Positions 1 through 10,473 of a DNA stretch of 64,000 bases are shown here, one piece after another. Origin of the DNA: Shinisaurus crocodilurus. Lineage: Eukaryota > Chordata > Lepidosauria > Squamata > Shinisauridae. Below the pieces are notes generated by a model. That model worked only from the letters and a program-made list of their open reading frames with translations. It did not search any database and was not told the origin of the DNA. Numbering within the stretch: position 1 is the first letter of the stretch; each line of letters begins with the position of its first letter. Location: assembly GCA_021292165.1 (NCBI GenBank), contig CM037877.1, positions 211,338,715 through 211,402,714 of the forward strand. Reading direction: 5' to 3'. The position numbers and the translations under genes were made by a program.

Positions 1-559
1 TTCCCAGCCAGTGTGCCCAACGGCTGCTCAGAGCATGGGACTATTGGTCTCCAAGGCAGGGATGGATCTACTAGGGGTACCTCTGTTGCTGACTTTTATT
101 TTTTATTAGAATCGCCACGATACACCAAGGTGTTTTAAAAGTATAAAGCAATAAATAACAGTTAAGGCCCGACCCATTGGTGTTAAGTGATCCCGAACAG
201 GAACCCTCATTTAAGGGGATAACAAGTGCCTCACTGGATCGGGCCGAAGCCCACCTTATCCCAGCACCTTTCCAAGGCCAGCCACAAGCAGGCACTGCGT
301 CGTCCCCCAGAAACCGGCCGCTAGTCCACAGTTTACTTTTGGCCCACTTCCATCATTTCAAGGCAACAGCTTTAAGGGGCTTTACGCTGCATGAACTCTC
401 TGGCACTTTAACTGATGTTGTCCACACCAACTGCAGCAAGAACTTTCCCCACCACCCACCGCCATGTAGAGCCCCAGATAGGATTCTATAATTACGCTCG
501 CCTCTAAATCCTTTCCTGTCAACTTGGCAATGTGTAGGGGAACTTTTAATGGCTTCTCA
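1..559. other. Unassigned sequence, no gene seen
   Basis: No motif, splice-framed exon or repeat family could be recognised. Short open frames on both strands have no recognisable domains. The stretch may belong to an old transposon, but nothing in it shows this. Confidence 0.4.
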
Positions 560-772
560 GGGTGCTTCCAGATGAGGCTGTTATTGTGCAGTCACCTGAT
601 CTCAAGCACGGAATTTTACAGGGGGTCTAGGCAACGTCATCTTCCACTTGCAACCCTCCCCCGTCTTCCCACCACCTCATCTGCTTTTCCCTTTACCACA
701 AAAAAACTGTTGAGGAGAGAAAGAAGGAACCACTGCACAAGGCCCTCGGATAGGTGGTGCTGTCTGGAAGCA
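560..772. mobile_element. Short DNA-transposon-like repeat, GGTGCTTCCAGA ends
   Basis: It starts with GGTGCTTCCAGATG and ends with the inverse (TCTGGAAGCATC). A related copy with the same ends lies at 25998-26190, and 30718-30940 is similar. The interior shares a CACAAAAAA...AGGAGAGAAAGAAG stretch with those copies. Terminal inverted repeats without coding sequence indicate a MITE. The superfamily is not proven because I see no clean target duplication. Confidence 0.55.
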
Positions 773-1012
773 TCATCAGCCTAATCTGAAAAAATTGTCC
801 TCACTTTTAACAAGAACAGGAGCTCCTTCCCATGTAGGTTCTCCCACAGTCTCAGTGGCGACAAAGTTTGTTTCTGGCTTAGATTCTCCAGTGACTTTGT
901 TATCCTCCAGGAGTTATCCTTCTCTCTCTAAAGTTTTTCTCAGAGGTGATGCACCACTGACGTTTTCTTCTTTTGATTCTCTGATGATTTGTTTTGGGGG
1001 AATTTTCTGAAC
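773..1012. other. Unassigned, possibly old 3' part of the zinc-finger locus
   Basis: On the minus strand this follows the stop of the zinc-finger pseudogene. No finger motifs are visible. It could be 3' UTR or linker of the ancestral gene; this is inference. Confidence 0.25.
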
Positions 1013-1627
1013 TCATCGCAACCCCCAGAAATGTGTTGGTGCCTGCTTCCAGGATTCTCTCCCGGTGGATTCTCCAATTTGCTCATGGTGATTCTTTGAG
1101 ACCACTCCTGTCCCCACTGCAGTTCCCGAACTCTCCGAATCATGTTTGTCACCCGAGTGGACCTTCTCATGGGATATCCGCTTGCAGGAAAAGGGCTTCT
1201 CTCCCGCGTGGATTCTCTGATGGACTTGGAGGTCTCTTTTGTCACGGAAGGATTTTCCACACTCTTGGCAGGGGAAGGGCTTGTCTCCTGTGTGAATTCT
1301 CTGATGAGCTGTTAGTTTATTCTTGAATTTGAAGGCCTTTCCACACTCCTGGCAGGAAAAGGGCTTCTCTCCCACATGGATTCTCTCATGATATTTAAGA
1401 GTTCTATTTTCTCGGAATCCTTTCCCACAAATACTACAGGCATCCCTCTTGTGTGGATTCTCTCATGAATTATGAGTTGATTCTTGTCTCTGAAGCAGCT
1501 TCCACACTCCAGGCAGCGATAGGGCTTCTCTCCTGTGTGGTTTCGCTGGTGGGTTTTGAATTTATTCCTGTACCTGAAGGTCTTCCCGCACTCCTGGCAA
1601 GGATAGGGCTTCTCTCCAGTATGATTC
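1013..1627 (-). pseudogene. C2H2 zinc-finger (KRAB-type tandem finger) pseudogene
   Basis: Minus-strand translation gives at least five C2H2 units (CxxC-x12-HxxxH) joined by TGEKP-type linkers, including [32 protein letters not shown] and CQECGKSF. Tandem fingers of this type bind DNA in vertebrate zinc-finger transcription repressors. The second and third fingers are in different frames, because the linker between them (around 1450) has lost bases. The last finger is cut after its first cysteine (near 1195) and only a HEKVH remnant of its helix remains. There is no start codon or KRAB/SCAN region upstream: finger homology stops abruptly at about 1627, next to CpG-rich DNA. The locus is a broken fragment, not a working gene. 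Confidence 0.85.
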
Positions 1628-1639
1628 TGTCGGCAGCTG

Positions 1640-1920
1640 CGCCGTCCGCTCCAGTCCTATCGCGTCACTTCCGGCACCGGAAATGACGCAACGGGACCCT
1701 GCTCAGGCGCGCTGGACCCCTGTGCCATGTACTGCGCCTGCGCAGGGTCCCGTCGCGTCATTTCCGGTGCTGGGCTGGAAGTGACACAACGGGACTGGCG
1801 AGGGCAGCTCGAGCAGCACGGAGAACTGCTCTGCGCCGCTCAGAAGATCGAGGCGGGGGGGCTGCCGCCACGGAGAGTCGAGGCGGCGGCGAGGCGGGCC
1901 CCCCAAAAGGTTCAGGGACA
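1640..1920. promoter_or_regulatory. CpG-rich block with long inverted repeat and ETS/NRF1-like sites
   Basis: Arms at 1662-1701 and 1743-1785 are near inverse copies (GCGTCACTTCCGG... versus ...TCATTTCCGGTGC). The left arm is itself palindromic. The block contains several CCGGAA/TTCCGG ETS-like cores and a CTGCGCCTGCGCAG NRF1-like palindrome at 1732-1745. This resembles a CpG-island promoter core, but a transposon foldback would look similar. No downstream intact gene was found on either strand. Confidence 0.4.
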
Positions 1921-3165
1921 CCACTACTCATGACTATTATGCAGAGGTAAGCCCATTACCTTATTTGGGATGTCTATTTGCATATCATCAGAGGAAGAGC
2001 TGTGTAATGGTACTTTCCGTTGTCAGGGGGAGAGCTGCAATGGCACATCCCATTGTGAGCCCTGCTGTGCGGGTCACAATAGCATTTTCTGGGGCTAGGG
2101 AGGCATGATGGACAGTTGGGCACTTCAGCCAAAGACCAGAACTGATAGGGTGGTGCTGTTTTATTGTGGGCTCACTCTGTATTTAAAAAGCAAACAAAAA
2201 ACCCACCTGGTTTGACTCTGCAGAAGTGATCGAATGGTAGGCAACACCGAAGAGTGCTTAAATGCTGCCTCTCTATACTTTAGGGAAACATTTCTCAGAA
2301 GCATCCTTCTGACACAACGCTTGCGACCACACTTCTCCGGCTTGCGACCACTCGAAGAACCTCCGTGTCCGTCCTCCCTGAAGAAGGCAAGCACCCTGGA
2401 AGGGCTGGGAGGTGGCCTGCCTTGTGATCGGCCGGTGGGGCTCTGATCCGATGTTGCCTGCCTCCCTTGGAAGAAGAGAAGGAGCTCCTCCCATGGATGA
2501 AGAGGGGCCACCCAGGAGGAAGAAAAGGAGGGAGAGAGATGGAGACTTCCACCTATTCCTGGAGACACTTGACTGGCTCTTCGACACAGCCCGCGCCTGC
2601 ATGAGCACGGCAGCAAAACCCCAGAACTAGGCCGTGGGAAGTCTCTCTCGACTCTTCATGGAAGGGAAGCAATGCCAGGCATCTCCCTATGAGAAAGACG
2701 GGGGACAGCAGTTCAAGGAGGATTCCTTGAAGATGCTTCATTGTGCCGGGACCCGGGACCCAGAAGTCAGGGCCGTTGACAAGAGCCCAGGAACATCGAA
2801 CGGATCAAAGCAGCTCGTGAAGCAAAAGGCACAACAGACAAGGAGACCCCCACCCATCCACCCGCCTCTCCTGCCTCCAGCTCCGTGCTCTACCCACCTA
2901 TCAAGAGATCCCGTACAATTTCAACACACCTCCCCTCAACATAGAAGGCCGCAGCGATCTTGAAGTACCCTGGAATTTCTTTATCCTCAAGGAGGATTTC
3001 TCAAAGGTTTCAAGCTGCCTGTGTTAAAACTCCATCATCAAACGTGCCACTAGGGAGATCTTGGAATTACTCCTTTACAGCCCTCTTCTCGGAGGATTAC
3101 CCACCCACAGAAGAATCTGTGGTCAGTGTTGCTTTGCTCGCCAACCAAGAAGACTGCTGCCTTGG
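1920..3165. repeat. Tandem duplication, copy 1 (unrecognised sequence)
   Basis: This stretch is repeated about 1.46 kb downstream (3384-4603) with small indels, for example ATGGGAAGTCTCTCTCGACT at about 2634 and 4096. Both copies contain the same open frames with no domain I recognise. The frames are interrupted by stops and differ in length between copies. They are more likely decayed transposon or intergenic sequence than two genes. Confidence 0.7.
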
Positions 3166-3383
3166 CCACTGGTCCTGCTCTGCAGGTGGTGCAGATTAAC
3201 TGCTGGTTTTCAGCATCAACGCCCCTCCCCCCCACTTCCACTGCTGGACCAAGGGTCCAACTCAGTATAAGGCGGATCCCGATGTTCCTATAGTATGGAT
3301 GGACAGCTTTGATAAAAACAGGAGTTAAATGTTGGTGGGAGAGAAATACTGCTCACTTCTACAAGCCTCTGAATAGGTGGGTA
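3166..3383. other. Spacer between the duplicated copies
   Basis: Unique to copy 1 of the tandem duplication, with no equivalent after copy 2. No feature recognised. Confidence 0.5.
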
Positions 3384-4603
3384 TCACTCATGACTATTAC
3401 TTACTCAGAGGTAAGCCCATTACCTTATTTGGGATGTCTATTTGCATATCATCAGAGGGAGAGCTGTGTAATGGTACTTTCCATTGTCAGGGGGAGAGCT
3501 GCAATGGCACATCCCATTGTGAGCCCTGCTGTGCGGGTCACAATAGCATTTTCTGGGGCTAGGGAGGCATGATGGACAGTTGGGCACTTCAGCCAAAGAC
3601 CAGAACTGATAGGGTGGTGCTGTTTTATTGTGGGCTCACTCTGTATTTAAAAAGCAAACAAAAAACCCACCTGGTTTGACTCTGCAGAAGTGATTGAATG
3701 ATAGGCAACACCGAAGAGTGCTTAAATGCTGCCTCTCTCTATACTTTAGGGAAACACTTCTCAGAAGCATCTTTCTGACAAAATGCGGGGCTCCTTCTCC
3801 GGCTTGCGACCACTCGAAGAACCTCCGTGTCCGTCCTCCCTGAAGAAGGCAAGCACCCTGGAAGGGCTGGGAGGTGGCCTGCCTTGTGATCGGCCGGTGG
3901 GGCTCTGATCCGATGTTGCCTGCCTCCCTTGGAAGAAGAGAAGGAGCTCCTCCCATGGATGAAGAGGGGCCACCCAGGAAGAAGAAAAGGAGGGAGAGAG
4001 ATGGAGACTTCCACCTATTCCTGGAGACACTTGACTGGCTCTTCGACACAGCCCGCGCCTGCATGAGCACGGCAGCAAAACCTCAGAACTAGGCCATGGG
4101 AAGTCTCTCTCGACTCTTCATGGAAGGGAAGCAATGCCAGGCATCTCCCTATGAGAAAGATGGGGTCAAGGAGGATTCCTTGAAGATGCTTCATTGTGCC
4201 GGGACCCAGAAGCCAGGGCCATTGACAAGAGCCCTGGAACAGATCGCAGCAGCTCGTGAAGCAAAAGGCACAACAGACAAGGAGACCCCCACCTGCCTGC
4301 CCCTCCTGCCTCCAGCTCCGTGCTCTACCCACCTATCAAGAGATCCCGTACAATTTCAACACACCTTCCCTCAACATAGAAGGCCGCAGCGATCTCGAAG
4401 TACCCTGGAATTTCTTTATCCTCAAGGAGGATTTCTCAAAGGTTTCAAGCTGCCTGTGTTAAAACTCCATCATCTAACGTGCCACTAGGGAGATCTTGGA
4501 ATTACTCCTTTACAGCCCTCTTCTCGGAGGATTACCCACCCACAGAAGAATCTGTGGTCAGTGCTGCTTTGCTCGCCAACCAAGAAGACTGCTGCCTTGC
4601 CAG
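3384..4603. repeat. Tandem duplication, copy 2
   Basis: Second copy of the 1920-3165 sequence, same orientation. It has small deletions relative to copy 1 (around 3785, 4165 and 4230) that change every open frame, which argues against coding function. It runs directly into the Ty3/gypsy remnant. Confidence 0.7.
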
Positions 4604-6335
4604 TACTGAGCAGGGTTGGAGCCTCTGGAAGACCAGGCTTGGCCCACCTTCAAAAGGCCTTGGTTGAATGCAGTCCTTCTGAGGAACAACAGTTCCTTGT
4701 GGCAGAACCTTCCAGTCAGCACTTCATGCCGTGCGCTGTCCAAGCTCCAGCCTCATCTCCAGCCTTGTGTGATGTGGGCCCTGCCTTGCTTAGAGTGATG
4801 CAGAACAGGCCCGGCCAAGACAGTTTGTTCCAGCCCATACGTACGGAATGGAGGCTCTCACAGCTGAGCATCAGGCTTTATTGGCTGGAAACCAGGCGTT
4901 GTGAGCTTCAGTGGCCCAACTTTTGGCTGAAAATCTGAGACTTTAAACTCAACTGAAGGCTACCAAAACTGTAACAGTTGCACCTGCCCCTGCAGCATAC
5001 TGGGGAAGATGTCCAGATAGTCCCCACAAAAAGTTGGTGGATGTCCAGGGATGTTTCCCAGTGTTGTGGCTCAATCTCAGGTTTACATGGAGCTTCTGCG
5101 CCTAGAAGACTTTACATTGGACAGAATTCAATAAATACAAACTGTGCTTAACTGGTCTCCACCAAAGGATGTGATGGACGCACAAAGTTTCCTAGGCTTC
5201 ACAACCTCCCACCATTAGCCTTATCTCCCATTTTCCAGTATAGCAGCTCAATTGACAGACCTGTTGTGAGCCAGATAGGCTCCAAGTGGACCCTTCAGAC
5301 TCAAGCTGCCTTTGACCACCCCAAAAAAGCAGTTCACCCCAGCTCCAGTCATCCTTTACCCTGACCTGAGAAAACCAGTTATTGTCAAAGCAGCAGTGTG
5401 GCCATTGGAGCCATTTGATATCGGCCAGGACAGGACACAGAACCTCCCTGTCCATGTGCTCATGTACTTGCTCTCTGACTAGGACAGAAAGAACACATTC
5501 AGAAAAGCAAAATGTGTTAGATTTGCCTTGAAAGTGCATCCAAAAGTAACAGGATCAAAGACTTGATCTAAATAATCTATTTTGTTTACAAGCTGGGCAC
5601 TTAGCCTATGGGACTCTACTTTCTAGGCGAAATCAGACTTTTTGGATGTAATAGCTTCATTTTAACCGTTATTTGAATGAGAAGGGGCTACCAGCTATCA
5701 AGGTAGCCTTCGAAGCCTGGCACCCTTATTGACGGAGCCAGTACCTCGTGGCAGTTCAGACCAATCACAGCAATCTTGAGCACCTTCAAACAGCTAAAGA
5801 ATACAACTGGCAGAAAATCCGGTGGTCTCTGTGCCCACGCATGAGGGATGTCTGGTGCCCATGCATGAGGGAAGACACACAACATCATGTTACCTCCTGT
5901 GAAAAGTGTGCCCATGAGAAGGATCAGTCTGGGAAACCAGAGGGCCTGTTACATCCCTTGACTCCAGATGGACCATGGAAAACCGTCACCCTGAACTTTA
6001 TTACGTGGCTACCTCTGTCTCAACGATACTCAGCCATCCCAGTGGTAGTTGATGCCTTTACCCAAATGGCTCATTTTGTACCCTGCACAGGCTCTTCTAC
6101 AGCAGAGGGGAAAGCGCAATTCTACCTTCGATGTATATTCGGACCACAAGGTCTCCTGGACGAAGCCTTGCAAATAGGTGATAACGTCTGGCTCTCCACA
6201 AAATATCTCAAAACTGAACACCCCCATCAAAAGCTGGAGGATAAATTTCCCATGACCCACATCATCAGTCCTGTGGCTTTCCATCTCCGCCTGCCAAGCT
6301 CCCTGAAAATTCACCCCGGCCTTCCACACTTCGTG
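4604..6335 (+). mobile_element. Decayed, internally deleted Ty3/gypsy LTR retrotransposon
   Basis: Plus-strand translation shows remnants in the normal gag-pol order. A gag-like N-terminal coiled coil follows an ATG at about 4850 (frame broken by stops). The end of reverse transcriptase lies at about 5155-5400 (QSFLGF, SSIAAQLTDLL, TQAAFDH, APVILYPD). RNase H is at about 5690-5830 (NHSNLEHLQTAKE), the integrase zinc-binding and core region at about 5850-6110 (TSCEKCA, GLLHPL, VVVDAFTQMAHFVP), and the integrase C-terminal part at about 6170-6320 (GDNVWLSTKYLK, SPVAFHLRLP, IHP). The catalytic half of RT, protease and much of the integrase core are missing. The 287-codon open frame at 5748-6611 is a chance fusion of RNase H, integrase and downstream repeat. 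The element is dead. Confidence 0.85.
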
Positions 6336-7492
6336 CAGTGTGCTCTCTCAGGGCCTGCCTTGCCCCCAGCCTTGCCTCCAAGCGTGACAAAGGTGAATCC
6401 TGCTTACAGAACAGGCACTGAACATGGTGTGCAGACCGCTTCCCATTGGCCTCCTGCCATGTCAGGACCTGCCCGTGCCTCACGCTTCAGGGCGAGAATT
6501 GAGAAGCAAAAGACCCTCTTTTTATCTAGTCCTAGGAACATCTCCATCATCCCTCCTGGACTGGAGCCCCGTGAAGCACAAGGAAAGGTGCTTAGACTTG
6601 GAGTTTGGTGAGCCTGCTGTGGGAGATGGGGAGCCAAGGTCAAGTGAGTATTGAAAAAAGCTACCTCACATTTAACTCTGGGCCCCGCCCCCTCTTCAAA
6701 TGTGACAGGTGGTTTAGCCCTGCTACTGGCAGAAGTCCCACCCCATCCCCTGGAAGTCCCACCTCCACACGCCCTTCCCGGAGGAAGGCATCAACCGGAT
6801 GGGGGTCATTTGAGCCCTCTAGGGACTCGTCAAGCTGAGATGGACCGATATGAAGATGGTTTATACCCCTGCCATACATGTGGGGGACTGGGAGTGACCA
6901 CACAGGATTCATATGCAACACCATCCCTGGAAGTCCCAGATCCGGAGGTCCTGCCCCGGATGGAGGGGAAACGTGAGGGGGTCATGTGACCCCCTCTATG
7001 AACTCAGCATCCCATTGTGGCCGAACGGGAAGAGGTTTTAGACAGCTGCTGTACATGGGGAAAGAAAGCACCCCACCAGGGTCCTTTCCAACCCTTCCTG
7101 GATTGTCCCAGGAATGTCTTGCGAGACCTGAAATAAATTACATGAAGGTGGTTTTCCCATTTTTTTAAATGTGGGTTTTGTATCACGGATCTCCCTTTGA
7201 GATGTAGAAGATACTTAGGCACTAATCAACAGAGAAACAAGTCTAGGGAGAAAGAAAGGAGCAGGTTCCTTTTTCTTGAGAGAGTTTCAGGTTCATCATA
7301 TTTAGCAGCACTGCCTTTTTTTCTTCTTTTTCTGCAGAAAACTAGTTTTTATGTGGAGTCCTTTGTTCCCCCATCAAAAGCAGTTGCCTGAAACCTCTCT
7401 CTATTGGTTCATGGTGGCATGATGCGTTTGTGGACGGGTCTCATCATGACCCGCCATCAGGTGATCCCTCCATCCGGGGCAGGACCTCCAGA

Positions 7493-7655
7493 GATTCATA
7501 GCTCATAGAGTTGGAAGGAGCCTACAAGGCTATCGAGTCCAACCCCCTGCTCAATGCAGGAAACTAGAGGAGGGGTCTCCCATCCAAGTAATAACCAGGC
7601 CTGACCCTACTTAGCTTTCCACACTCAGACAAGCTGAGCCAGCGTGAGCCACAGT
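7493..7655 (-). mobile_element. 5S-rRNA-derived SINE (in repeat copy 1)
   Basis: Reading the minus strand: a 5S-like core (AAGCTAAGTAGGGTCAGGCC, TTATTACTTGGATGGGAGAC), then a CR1-like tail ending in CCTTCCAACTCTATGAG. The core keeps the A-box and C-box regions of the 5S internal RNA polymerase III promoter. Confidence 0.85.
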
Positions 7656-7730
7656 CTTCTGAGCATGGTGTTGGAAATGACCCCTGTGTAGTCACTTCCT
7701 GTCCCACACATGTACGGCGGGGGTCTAACT

Positions 7731-8130
7731 TAGGGATGTACGGAGATTGTAAAATCCATTCCGTCTACATTTTGCAGATGTTCAGGCAGCTTTTGTTGCA
7801 TCGTCTGCACATTGACGGAATCGAATTTTGCACAAATGCATTCGTACGCAAATTCACAAGTTCCCCCAAAATGCCCACCCCCCAAACATACACTAACATG
7901 TATTTGTATGATTTAGCCTATAGGGGAAATGTGCATTTTTGGTGGGTGTTTCTTTTATTTTCCGTATTTTCGTACGACAAAATTTGTGCCAAATTACGGA
8001 AGGTAAAAAAACCCAGTCCTCAACGGAATCCCCACCAGTCTGGAAGAGACGGTCTGGTGCAGAATCCGCAGGTCAGATTCTTGAAATTCGAACTAATCTG
8101 AGTCCGTTTCGGTTTCCTCCGGCATCCCTA
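7731..8130. mobile_element. hAT-like MITE with TAGGGATG ends (repeat copy 1)
   Basis: Begins TAGGGATGTA and ends GGCATCCCTA, inverse termini about 400 bp apart, with an AT-rich non-coding interior. Flanks GTCTAACT and GCCTAAAC may be a decayed 8-bp target duplication. Fragments with similar ends occur near 32937. Confidence 0.6.
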
Positions 8131-9835
8131 GCCTAAACCCTCAGCGTATGGGTCCACGGTTGCATGACGAGTGATCCCTCCATCTGGGGCAGGACCTCCG
8201 GGGATGGAGTCAGATGGACATCCGACAGGGGTGGAGTTAACCATCTGTCACATTTGAATAAGCGGCTGGGCTCGTGAGGTAGCCTTTTTCACTACTCGGG
8301 TATGTTGTGTTCCCAGTGGATGCGTGGGGAACACCCATCACGAAGACTGCTGCTCCCTGCCCGCTTGCAGGCTCAATCGGACACAGAGATGGTGTCCTGA
8401 GGAGATAGATCAATGGGGCAAAGAGGAGAAAGGGTTATACCTCCAGAATCCAGGAGGGGAGAGCAACTACTGGGATGGCTCAGACTGCCTGGGCATCTAA
8501 TCTAGAACTGGAGGGAGATCTAGGGCACCTGCTGAAGTGAGAGGCAAGCTGATACTGAAGCATCCTCAGAGGCCCTGCCAGCCGTGTGAAGGCCTCAGAT
8601 GGCTGCGGTCCTTCACCAGAAAGAACGCTGCTCAGGGGAGAACCTTCCAGTCAGCATCTCATACAGTGCACTCTCAGGGATCCAACCTTGCCTCCCGCTT
8701 TGTCCAAAGTGGACCTTGCGTTGATTAGTGAGGCCCAGAACAGGCACTGAACATGGTGTGCAGACTGCAGACCACTTCCCATTGGCCTCCTGCCGTGTCA
8801 GGACCTGCCCATGCCTCATGCTTCAGGGCGAGAATTGAGAAGCAAAAGACCTTCTTTTTATCCAGTCCTAGGAACATCTCCATCATCCCTCCTGGACTGG
8901 AGCCCTGTGAAGCACAAGGAAAGGTGCTTAGACTTGGAGTTTGGTGAGCCTGCTGTGGGAGATGGAGAGCCAAGGTCAAGTGAGTATTGAAAAAAGCTAC
9001 CTCACATTTAACTCTGGGTCCCGCCCCCTCTTCAAATGTGACAGGTGGTTTAGCCCTGCTACTGGCAGAAGTCCCACCCCATCCCCTGGAAGTCCCACCT
9101 CCACACGCCCTTCCTGGAGGAAGGCATCAACCGGATGGGGGTCATTTGAGCCCTCTACGGACTCGTCAAGCTGAGATGGACCGATATGAAGACGGTTTAT
9201 ACCCCTGCCATACATGTGGGGGACTGGGAGTGACCACACAGGATTCATATGCAACACCATCCCTGGAAGTCCCAGATCCGGAGGTCCTGCCCCGGATGGA
9301 GGGGAAACGTGAGGGGGTCATGTGACCCCCTCTATGAACTCGGCATCCCATTGTGGCCAGACAGGAAGAGGTTTTAGACAGCTGCTGTACACGGGGAAAG
9401 AAACTAAGAAAGCACCCCACCAGGGTCCTTTCCAACCCTTCCTGGATTGTCCCAGGAATGTCTTGCGAGACCTGAAATAAATTACATGAAGGTGGTTTTC
9501 CCATTTTTTTAAATGTGCGTTTAGTATCACGGATCTCCCTTTGAGATGTAGAAGATACTTAGGCACTAATCAACAGAGAAACAAGTCTAGGAGAAAGAAA
9601 TGAGCAGGTTCCTTTTTCTTGAGAGAGTTTCAGGTTCATCATATTTAGCAGCACTGCCTTTTTTTCTTCTTTTTCTGCAGAAAACTAGTTTTTATGTGGA
9701 GTCCTTTGTTCCCCCATCAAAAGCAGTTGTCTGAAACCTCTCTCTATTGGTTCATGGTGGCATGATGCGTTTGTGGACGGGTCTCATCATGACCCGCCAT
9801 CAGGTGATCCCTCCATCCGGGGCAGGACCTCCAGA

Positions 9836-9998
9836 GATTCATAGCTCATAGAGTTGGAAGGAGCCTACAAGGCTATCGAGTCCAACCCCCTGCTCAATGC
9901 AGGAAACTAGAGGAGGGGTCTCCCATCCAAGTAATAACCAGGCCTGACCCTACTTAGCTTTCCACACTCAGACAAGCTGAGCCAGCGTGAGCCACAGT
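9836..9998 (-). mobile_element. 5S-rRNA-derived SINE (in repeat copy 2)
   Basis: Same insertion as at 7493-7655, carried along by the tandem duplication, not an independent insertion. Confidence 0.85.
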
Positions 9999-10073
9999 CT
10001 TCTGAGCATGGTGTTGGAAATGACCCCTGTGTAGTCACTTCCTGTCCCACACATGTACGGCGGGGGTCTAACT

Positions 10074-10473
10074 TAGGGATGTACGGAGATTGTAAAATCC
10101 ATTCCGTCTACATTTTGCAGATGTTCAGGCAGCTTTTGTTGCATCGTCTGCACATTGACGGAATCGAATTTTGCACAAATGCATTCGTACGCAAATTCAC
10201 AAGTTCCCCCAAAATGCCCACCCCCCAAACATACACTAACATGTATTTGTATGATTTAGCCTATAGGGGAAATGTGCATTTTTGGTGGGTGTTTCTTTTA
10301 TTTTCCGTATTTTCGTACGACAAAATTTGTGCCAAATTACGGAAGGTAAAAAAACCCAGTCCTCAACGGAATCCCCACCAGTCTGGAAGAGACGGTCTGG
10401 TGCAGAATCCGCAGGTCAGATTCTTGAAATTCGAACTAATCTGAGTCCGTTTCGGTTTCCTCCGGCATCCCTA
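10074..10473. mobile_element. hAT-like MITE with TAGGGATG ends (repeat copy 2)
   Basis: Duplicate of 7731-8130 at exactly +2343 bp, essentially identical in sequence. Confidence 0.6.

Larger units (their letters stand above)
6407..8735. repeat. 2.3-kb tandem repeat unit, copy 1
   Basis: First of three head-to-tail copies. The junction motif CAGAACAGGCACTGAACATG recurs at 6407, 8736 and 11079, giving spacings of 2329 and 2343 bp. By eye the copies are almost identical, differing by a few substitutions and 7-bp indels. Each unit carries a minus-strand 5S SINE and a TAGGGATG-ended MITE at the same place. No open frame has a recognisable domain. Sequence at 4658-4815, inside the gypsy-flanking region, is a diverged relative of 8590-8745, so the unit may derive from a neighbouring element. 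Confidence 0.85.

Noticed and set aside
5748..6611. 287-codon plus-strand open frame
   Set aside because: It is a fusion of RNase H and integrase scraps of a dead gypsy element with the start of the tandem repeat. Missing domains and lack of a proper start rule out a gene.
7736..8101. 121-codon frame repeated at 10079
   Set aside because: It lies in a MITE inside the tandem unit. Repetition reflects array duplication, not selection, and copy 3 breaks the frame.
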